From positions 176,175,896 through 176,239,895 of the forward strand of contig OY992540.1 in the NCBI GenBank assembly GCA_963921195.1: a stretch of DNA of 64,000 nt, given 5' to 3'. The notes beneath the pieces were generated by a model, which ran no database searches, had not been told where the DNA came from, and saw nothing but the letters and a program-made list of their open reading frames with translations. Source of the DNA: Pegoplata infirma. Lineage: Eukaryota; Arthropoda; Insecta; Diptera; Anthomyiidae. The translations under genes were made by a program, and so were the position numbers. Below are positions 56,179 to 64,000 of this stretch, one piece after another (the first letter of the stretch is position 1; each line of letters begins with the position of its first letter).

Positions 56179-56495
56179 AACAATAAATTGAGAAAAAGTA
56201 AGAAATAAAGAAAACAATTAAATAATAAAATAAAAATAAATAAATAAAAAAAAAAAAACAAATAAAAAAAATTTTTTTTTTCTTTAGTTCTAAAAAAAAT
56301 ATTAAAAAAAATATAAATCAATAAACTTTTTTATTGAATCTTGAAATTTGTTTATTGAAATTATTTTCAGCAAACGACTTACAAATGCGTTTATTGAATT
56401 CGTGAAAATCTTCACCGCGGCTTTTTTAGTTAATTTATTTATTGAATTCGTGAATTTTTTTATTGAAATTGATTTTTTTTTTTGTGTGTAGTATT

Positions 56496-58019
56496 TGGTG
56501 CGCTGATTCCAAATCTGCAACCCAATTATTTCCATCACATCAGGATTTTGAGGTATTCGCGGTTAAATGGGCAAAAAAGTGCCTTTTTGACCATTTTTTT
56601 TTTTACTTTATATTAAGCTCATTATAAAGTTTGGAATTTTATCTTCAAAATAAAGTAAAAATATTCCGAAATTTTAATTTTGAAAATGGTAAAAAAAATA
56701 TTTTTTTAATAACACCTTTTTAGACATATTTTATTGTTTTTAATAACAAAGTGTTTTCAAATTGACATAAAAAAACATACCAACGAACAAAGTTTTTTAA
56801 AATAAAATGCATTAAATAATAAATAACAAAAAATATGGAAATATAATGAAAAATGAAACATTATTAAAGTATATCCGATTTAAATAGATTTGGTGGATGG
56901 CTTTCTAAATTATAGATACCTTAGAATGGAATGGTTAATTAAGTTTTTATTACAAATTAATTGGCAGTCAAATTTTTTCAATTTATATTGTTTTATAAAT
57001 TACAATGGCAATGTATTTCAATTTAGTAAATAGTTAAAATTTAATTACTCAATAAGCAAAGGGACAAAATAGGAAAAGAGGAAAAATTTCTTTCTATCAA
57101 CTGTGACTTTTTCGTAAACAAATATTTTTAAAATGTAATAACGAACTATTTGCGTTTGTTGACAAAAATTTAAAAATGTTGAAAGTATAAAATTATAGAC
57201 AAATATTTGGACAAAAATTTTGAAGAAATATTCAGAAACAGTTTAGTCGATATTAAATCACGATGTCTAAAAGACATTTTTTTATATATTTTAATATGAT
57301 TAACATAATTCAACTCTTAAAGAAGAATTTGGTAATATAAATAATTTTTGTGTTTAACATCAGCATCGGAAGACGCAAAATCCCAAGACGGATACCAAAA
57401 AGTACGCCAAATTTCCCAATTTTTGAGCACATTTGGTCAAAAACTTTGAACATAAATTTATGTCAAAAAACGATATTTTTCCAACTTGGACCGCTTCTTG
57501 CCAACTGCAGTTCCACTACGTAAATTCTCCCACAATCAGCTCTTTAGTGGCGTTAGGCAAGTATTCCGACACAAAATTCAAAAGTTTCTAATTTCGGGAC
57601 GCCTAATATACATAATATTTTTTCATTACCTGAATTTAAATAAAACTTTGTTTGTTGGTTTTCATATGTTTATTAAAAAAATACTTTGCGTTAAAAAATA
57701 TATTTTTTCAAAATGGAATTTTTTGTTTATGATTTTTTTACCATGTTGGAAAATTAAATTTCCAAATAATATTGTCCTATCTTAAAGACTAAATTCCAAA
57801 TTATACGATAAACTTAAAACGAAGTCAAAAGCATGTCGCGTTCTTATTTTATTCGTTTTTAAAAAAGGCCAAAAAAACAGTTTTTCAACATTTTAACCGC
57901 GATTTACACAAAATATAGATGTGATAGAAAAATTTGGGTTGCAGATTTGGATTCAGTGCATCAAATATTATACCTTTAAGTTTCAATAATTCAAAACGCA
58001 GCGACAAACCTTACATTTG
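56496..58019. repeat. Inverted old repeat flanking 1.4 kb of AT-rich DNA
   Basis: TTTGGTGCGCTGATTCCAAA with GCAACCCAATTATTTCC (56490-56535) is inverted at 57935-57985 (GAAAAATTTGGGTTGCAGAT then GATTCAGTGCATCAAA). CCGCGG-side words (ATTCGCGGTTAAA near 56555, AACCGCGATTT near 57895) also pair. Between them I see no gene; the 99-codon frame at 57486-57785 has no recognisable domain. Confidence 0.5.
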
Positions 58020-59165
58020 TAGAGCTGTGTTTTCTATAAAAAATTTTATAATCGATAAAAAATTTCCTATATACATATATTTTTGTCGATTATAAATTTT
58101 CTGGAGAAAATCGATAAAAAAAATTTTAATTTTATTATGAATTTTCTTTAAAAACAATTTTTATCGATAATAAATTTTGTTAAAATTTATAATCGATTTA
58201 AAATTTTTTCCACAAAACTTTTTATCGATTATAAATTTTGTATCGAAAATTTCTTATCGTTGGTAAATTTTCTAAAGATAATTTTTATCGATAATAAATT
58301 TTCGATAGATAATTTGTTATCGATCATAAATTTTCTAAAGAATTTTGTATCGATAATAAATTTTCTATAGAAAATTTGTTACCGATAATAAATTTTCTAT
58401 AAAAAATTTGTGATTGATTATAAATTTTCTGTAAAAAATTTGTTATCGGTTTTGAATATTCTAATATTCATTATCGATAATAAATTTTCTATAGAAAATT
58501 TGTTAGCGATTATAAATTTTCTATAGAAAATTTTTTATTGATTATAAATAGAAATATAAATTTTATATAGATAATTTTTTATGGATTTTAAATTTTCTAT
58601 GAAAAATTTTTTGTCGATTATAAATTTTCAATAAACATTTTTTGTCGACTAAAAATTATATTATAAATTTTGTATAGAAAATTTTTTATCGATTATAGGA
58701 AATTTTAAATCGATTATGAATTTTCTATAAAAAAATTTTTATTGATTATAATTTTTTTTATAGAAAAATTTTTATCAATTGTAAATTTTCCATAAAAATT
58801 TTTTTATCAATTGAAAATTTTCTATAGAATTTTTTTTATCGATTGTAAATATTACAGAGAAAATTTTTTATCGATTATGAATTTTCTATAGAAATTTTTT
58901 TTCGATATTTAATTTTCTATATACATTTTTTACCGATATTAATTTTTCCATAGAAAATTTTTTTCAATATTGAATTTTTTATTTTTAATTGTTAATTGTT
59001 AAAAAAAAAAATCCTTAAAGAATTTATAATCGATAAAAAATGGTCAATAGAAATTTTATAATCGAAAAAAAATTTCTATAGAAAATTTCTAATCGATAAA
59101 AAATTTTCTATAGAAAATTTATAATCGATAAAAAATTTTCTTGGAAAATTTATATTTGTATATTC
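58020..59165. repeat. AT satellite, second block
   Basis: Same monomers as 50985-54530 (TTTATCGATTATAAATTTTC and CTATAGAAAATTT). It switches orientation near 59000, from TTTTTTATCGATT-first to AATCGATAAAAAATTTTC-first. Confidence 0.75.
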
Positions 59166-59449
59166 TATAAAAAATACTCTTAAATGTGTTGGCAAAAACA
59201 TTTTTAAATTCTACGAAAAGTTTTTAGTTTCCGAGAAACTTTGCCACAGAGAAAAGTTCTCCGATTCTGAGACACTTTCAGGAATCTAGCATTTTGTTTG
59301 CTTTCCACAGACGGACGGACTCAAAATACAGGCATAGCGATAAACGCGTTCTCAGTTGTATTGGTGTCCGAATTTGATTGATTGAAATATTGTCAACCAC
59401 CATTACCGCCAACTTTATAATAACCACTTAGAATTTTCCAAAAATTTAC

Positions 59450-59550
59450 CGTCGTAGGTTTGCTGCTGTTGCTGTGTTGCATAATGCGACATTTGTTGGT
59501 GCTGCTGCTGTAGTTGTGCTGACCCACCATAGATTGATTGCTTCATTTGT
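59450..59550 (-). CDS. Candidate internal exon, glutamine-rich
   Basis: On the minus strand a 101-bp open block lies between an acceptor (ATGTTCAG|ACAA, 59550) and a donor (CGACG|GTAAAT, 59450). It reads QMKQSIYGGSAQLQQQHQQM then SHYATQQQQQTYD. Codon use (mixed CAG/CAA) and base composition stand out sharply from the satellites on both sides. It would be an internal exon of a gene with very long introns whose other exons are outside this window. I do not recognise the protein; low-complexity Q-rich exons are common in fly RNA-binding and transcription factors. Confidence 0.55.
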
Positions 59551-59619
59551 CTGAACATAGATGCCGTGATGAAATGCGAAAAAATAGAAATAATTGAATT
59601 AAATTAAAAGATAATAAAT

Positions 59620-60184
59620 TATATATCTATATATATAAAAATGGATGTGTGTATATATGTGGGTATGTATGTATGTATGTTCCGTATGGACTCGAAAACG
59701 GCTAGGCCGATCTTGATGAAATTTTCAGGGAATGTTCAGAATAGCCTCAGGAGTAACACTGTGCGGTCGGATTTTTGATTTTCCGTCTGTGGGCGGAGGG
59801 GCGTGGAAAAATCCAATTTTTACATTCCACCACTAATGACATGTATATATAAAAAACGGATGCACCGACTTTAATGAAATTTAAATCAAAGATAGTACTA
59901 ACTGAGTACTCACTATGTGCCAAATTTGAGCGTTATCGGACAAAGGAGCATAAAATGGCATGCCACTTTGTATTGAATTGAAAGTTATTTTTGCATGCTC
60001 TGCAATAATGCAAAAACGGCTGTATGTATGTTCCTTATGGACGCGAAAACGGCTTGACCGATCTTGATGAGATCTTCAGGGAATATTAAGAATTGCCTTG
60101 GGAGTAGCACTGTGAGGTCAGATTTTTGAACCTCTGTCGGTGGACGGAGGGGCGTGGCAAAATCGAATTTTTACATTGCACTAC
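59620..60184. repeat. Two direct copies of an arthropod-type repeat
   Basis: After TATATATAAAAATGGATGTG and a GTAT microsatellite, the sentence TATGTTCCGTATGGAC, CGAAAACGGCTAGGCCGATC, TTGATGAAATTTTCAGGGAA occurs at about 59676 and again at about 60027. Each is followed by GGCGGAGGGGCGTGG. The style is that of widely dispersed arthropod repeats. No coding frame. Confidence 0.55.
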
Positions 60185-60484
60185 CACAGACTAAATACAG
60201 ACTCGACAGTAGAGTTTTATAAGAAAAAATGGGGAAAAACTAAGCGATTTTAGGAGAAAACACAGCGGTTTTTAGTCCGTTTTACGCTAACATGGCAACA
60301 CTTTCTACGACTTAGGAGTGAGTGAAACAACAAAAACCAATCTGGCATCCATTTTTCTAATGGCGCGTTATATTAGCTTTCTCTTTCTAACCTAATTCGT
60401 AGAATAATTTGAAAACATTAACCATATGGTTCAAGACTACTTTTTTGACATCTGTCACTTATGTCGAGTCTGTATTAGTCTGTG
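60185..60484 (+). mobile_element. Family A MITE, type copy 300 bp
   Basis: CACAGACTAAATACAGACTC to GTCGAGTCTGTATTAGTCTG(TG), flanked by GCACTAC at 60178-60184 and 60485-60491. Interior has the palindrome AACCATATGGTT, used as insertion site by another element at 34531, and the ACTTAGG self-insertion site (about 60311-60317). Confidence 0.92.
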
Positions 60485-60599
60485 GCACTACTTTTGACAT
60501 CTTAACTTAAAAATTAAATATTTTGCACACATTTTTTCAGGTTATTAAGTTAACATAAAAATATCATCAGTTTGATAAACGTAAAAGAGTAACATTTGT

Positions 60600-61110
60600 A
60601 CACCCAAAAAATTACATAGTTGATAATTACTATTTATTCAACTATGTCATAGGTGAAATAGCCCCAACTATGGCATAGTTGATGTGACATAGTTGTTGCT
60701 GACTATGTGTCATTTAAATCTACAAATTAACTATGAGAAAAGTTAATGACAACGACACAGACTAAATACAGACTCGACAGTAGAGTTTTATAAGAAAAAA
60801 TGGGGAAAAACTAAGCGATTTTAGGAGAAAACACAGCGGTTTTTAGTCCGTTTTACGCTAACATGGCAACACTTTCTACGACTTAGGAGTGAGTGAAACA
60901 ACAAAAACCGATCTGGCATCCATTTTTCCTTTGGCGCGTTATATCAGTTATCTCTTTCTAACCTAATTCGTAGAATAATTTGAAAATATTAACCATATGG
61001 TTCAGAACCACTTTTTTGACACCTGTCATATATGTCGAGTCTGTATTAGTCTGTGACAACGATGTGTTTAATCATAGTTAATATTTACTATGTAATTTTA
61101 TAAATAGTTA
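60600..61110. repeat. CATAGTTG repeat split by a family A copy
   Basis: Words ACATAGTTGATAATTACT, CAACTATGTCATAG and AACTATGGCATAGTTG at 60604-60745 continue after the MITE as AATCATAGTTAATATTTACT and ACTATGTAATTTTA (61065-61100). The outer words are inverted, suggesting a small ~210-bp TIR element. Confidence 0.55.
60756..61055 (+). mobile_element. Family A MITE, 300-bp copy
   Basis: Same ends as the 60185 copy, flanked by ACAACGA at 60749-60755 and 61056-61062. The two copies differ at only a few positions, so the family was active recently. Confidence 0.92.
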
Positions 61111-62097
61111 ATTATACCCTATAATTTGTATACAAAGAAAAACAAAATTTTGATTTTTTTTTATTTATAAACATTATTTTATTAAAATTGCATATAAATT
61201 GGGTACACCAATATTGTAGGATCCAAAAAAGCCAGCCTGCAAATATAAAAAAAAAATTATTTTGTAATCTTTTTTATTTTTTTTTGTATAGAAAACACGT
61301 CAAAAATTCTGACATTTTTGTAGAAATAATGTATCAATTTTTGACATTTTTTTCTGTCGAAAAATCTTAAATTTTTAAACATTTTATCCATAGAAAAATC
61401 TCAGAAATTGATATATTTTTTCTCTAGAAAATAACTTAAATACTGAGACATTTTTTCTACAGAAAAAAATCATATTCTGAAACATTTTTTTTACAGAGAC
61501 AATTTTAGATTTAGAGACATTTTGTCTATACAAAAAATCAGATTCTGAATAAAAAATCCCAAAAAAAATATCAGACTCAGACATTTTTTCTATAGAAAAA
61601 TTCTCAGATTGAGATTTTTTTTTTTTATAGAACAATTCCAAGATTCTGAAACATTTTTTTATAGACAACTTCTATAGAACAAATCTCATATTCTAACACA
61701 TTTTTTCAATAGAAAAATGATCAGACTGAGGCATTTTTTCACTAGAAAAATACTGAGATATAAGACATTTTTTCTATAGAAAAAATGTCTCAGAATCTAA
61801 AACTTTTTTATAGAAAAAATGTTTCATAAACTGGTTCTTTTTCTATAAAAAAAAGTCTGAGAATCTGAGACTTTTTTTAAAGAAAAATTCTCAGATTCAG
61901 AAAACTTTTCTATAGAAAAATTCTCAGATTCAGAAACATTTTTCTATAGAAAAATTCTTAAATCTGAGACATTTTTTCTATAGAAAAAGTCTCAGATTCT
62001 GAGATATTTTTTCTATAGAAAAGGTCTCAGATTCTGAGATATTTTTTCTATAGAAAAGTCTCAGATTCTAATACATTTTTTCTATAGAAAAAATTTT
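61111..62097. repeat. Edge of the 35-bp satellite, degenerate
   Basis: 61111-61280 is plain A/T-rich. From about 61290 the monomers CTATAGAAAAA and CTCAGATTCTGAGACA appear with many indels and both orientations, becoming progressively more regular towards 62098. The 94-codon minus frame at 61384-61668 is translated satellite. Confidence 0.75.
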
Positions 62098-64000
62098 TCA
62101 GAATCTGAGACTTTTTCTATAGAAAAATTGTCTCAGAATCTGAGACTTTTTCTATAAAAAAATTGTCTCAGAATCTGAGACTTTTTCTATAGAAAAATTG
62201 TCTCAGAATCTGAGACTTTTTCTATAGAAAAATTGTCTCAGAATCTGAGACTTTTTCTATAGAAAAATTGTCTCAGAATCTGAGACTTTTTCTATAGAAA
62301 AATTGTCTCAGAATCTGAGACTTTTTCTATAGAAAAATTGTCTCAGAATCTGAGACTTTTTCTATAGAAAAATTGTCTCAGAATCTGAGACTTTTTCTAT
62401 AGAAAAATTGTCTCAGAATCTGAGACTTTTTCTATAGAAAAATTGTCTCAGAATCTGAGACTTTTTCTATAGAAAAATTGTCTCAGAATCTGAGACTTTT
62501 TCTATAGAAAAATTGTCTCAGAATCTGAGACTTTTTCTATAGAAAAATTGTCTCAGAATCTGAGACTTTTTCTATAGAAAAATTGTCTCAGAATCTGAGA
62601 CTTTTTCTATAGAAAAATTGTCTCAGAATCTGAGACTTTTTCTATAGAAAAATTGTCTCAGAATCTGAGACTTTTTCTATAGAAAAATTGTCTCAGAATC
62701 TGAGACTTTTTCTATAGAAAAATTGTCTCAGAATCTGAGACTTTTTCTATAGAAAAATTGTCTCAGAATCTGAGACTTTTTCTATAGAAAAATTGTCTCA
62801 GAATCTGAGACTTTTTCTATAGAAAAATTGTCTCAGAATCTGAGACTTTTTCTATAGAAAAATTGTCGCAGAATCTGAGACTTTTTCTATAGAAAAATTG
62901 TCTCAGAATCTGAGACTTTTTCTATAGAAAAATTGTCTCAGAATCTGAGACTTTTTCTCAGAATCTGAGACTTTTTCTATAGAAAAATTGTCTCAGAATC
63001 TGAGACTTTTTCTATAGAAAAATTGTCTCAGAATCTGAGACTTTTTCTATAGAAAAATTGTCTCAGAATCTGAGACTTTTTCTATAGAAAAATTGTCTCA
63101 GAATCTGAGACTTTTTCTATAGAAAAATTGTCTCAGAATCTGAGACTTTTTCTATAGCAAAATTGTCTCAGAATCTGAGACTTTTTCTATAGAAAAATTG
63201 TCTCAGAATCTGAGACTTTTTCTATAGAAAAATTGTCTCAGAATCTGAGACTTTTTCTATAGAAAAATTGTCTCAGAATCTGAGACTTTTTCTATAGAAA
63301 AATTGTCTCAGAATCTGAGACTTTTTCTATAGAAAAATTGTCTCAGAATCTGAGACTTTTTCTATAGAAAAATTGTCTCAGAATCTGAGACTTTTTCTAT
63401 AGAAAAATTGTCTCAGAATCTGAGACTTTTTCTATAGAAAAATTGTCTCAGAATCTGAGACTTTTTCTATAGAAAAATTGTCTCAGAATCTGAGACATTT
63501 TCTATAGAAAAATTGTCTCAGAATCTGAGACTTTTTCTATAGAAAAATTGTCTCAGAATCTGAGGCTTTTTCTATAGAAAAATTGTCTCAGAATCTGAGA
63601 CTTTTTCTATAGAAAAATTGTCTCAGAATCTGAGACTTTTTCTATAGAAAAATTGTCTCAGAATCTGAGACTTTTTCTATAGAAAAATTGTCTCAGAATC
63701 TGAGACTTTTTCTATAGAAAAATTGTCTCAGAATCTGAGACTTTTTCTATAGAAAAAGTCTCAGATTCTGAGACAATTTTTCTATAGAAAAAGTCTCAGG
63801 TCCTTTTCTATAGAAAAATTGTCTCAGAATCTGAGACCTTTTCTATAGAAAAATTGTCTCAGAATCTGAGACTTTTTCTATAGAAAAATTGTCTCAGAAT
63901 CTGATACTTTTTCTATAGAAAAATTGTCTCAGAATCTGATACTTTTTCTATAGAAAAATTGTCTCAGAATCTGATACTTTTTCTATAGAAAAATTGTCTC
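62098..64000. repeat. Homogeneous 35-bp satellite array, about 54 units
   Basis: Unit TCTCAGAATCTGAGAC plus TTTTTCTATAGAAAAATTG, 35 bp. Each unit holds two dyads: GTCTCAGA-A-TCTGAGAC and the perfect palindrome TTTTCTATAGAAAA. Adjacent units are almost identical; isolated variants are at about 62866, 63157, 63493 and 63563. One unit is shortened at about 62950. A short inverted segment lies at about 63752-63800. From 63840 some units share a GATAC variant, an incipient sub-family. The array continues past the window end. Confidence 0.95.

Larger units (their letters stand above)
55480..56495. mobile_element. AT-rich TIR-like element with two tRNA-like boxes
   Basis: Ends ACACAGAAAAAAAAAT and TTTTTTTTTTTGTGTGTA are roughly inverted, and TTTATTGAAATT-type words line both sides (55525-55590 and 56335-56480) in opposite orientation. 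The interior holds two tRNA-like stretches, listed separately. Target duplication not found. Confidence 0.45.

Noticed and set aside
56124..56321. Phenylalanine-rich 65-codon frame as a membrane peptide
   Set aside because: It is a poly-A/T tract translated on the minus strand, overlapping a tRNA-like relic.
62098..64000. CRISPR-like array
   Set aside because: Units are continuous 35-bp tandem repeats with no variable spacers, in a eukaryotic context.

Overview
The window looks like non-coding-rich nuclear DNA of an insect, most likely a fly. It is very AT-rich, carries a casein kinase I alpha gene with fly-type small and large introns, and is otherwise almost wall-to-wall transposable elements and satellites. 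The species cannot be fixed from sequence alone. Only one host gene is complete: a three-exon CK1-alpha-like kinase on the minus strand (exons 12720-12645, 12580-11806 and 3787-3598; 346 codons plus stop, frame kept across both introns). A second, isolated glutamine-rich candidate exon lies at 59450-59550 on the minus strand.

Layout: 1-3597 is AT-rich DNA with one tRNA-derived SINE that has target duplications. 3598-12720 is the kinase gene, whose 8.0-kb second intron holds a degenerate satellite (4770-6085), a 1.6-kb inverted-repeat element and a hAT-like element that itself contains a perfect 175-bp hairpin. 13662-15828 is a hAT-like foldback element carrying a piggyBac-like MITE. 15837-22968 is a set of nested inverted-repeat elements. 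23214-29165 is a 6-kb repeat with a 2.1-kb palindromic element, a 5'-truncated retrotransposon and a near-identical 1.2-kb tandem duplication. 32236-46002 is a deep nest: TA-inserting elements, a 300-bp MITE with 7-bp target duplications that has inserted repeatedly into itself, and a 5.0-kb LOA/I-type non-LTR retrotransposon (35091-40128) with EN, RT and RNase H. 46003-50925 holds more copies of the same families. 50985-54530 and 58020-59165 are AT-rich degenerate satellite. 59620-61110 has two clean copies of the 300-bp MITE. 61380-64000 is satellite ending in a highly homogeneous 35-bp array that runs off the window.

The most reliable results are those where element ends, target duplications and an empty site in a sister copy agree. 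The most unusual are (i) a hairpin family at 10889 and 51337 with the same termini and a conserved downstream AATAAA-bearing motif but different arm sequences, (ii) the 7-bp-TSD MITE that re-inserts at its own internal ACTTAGG, (iii) a TA-flanked element carrying two tandem copies of an exon-intron-exon module with two 91-bp GT-AG introns, and (iv) three satellites sharing the palindrome TTTTCTATAGAAAA.
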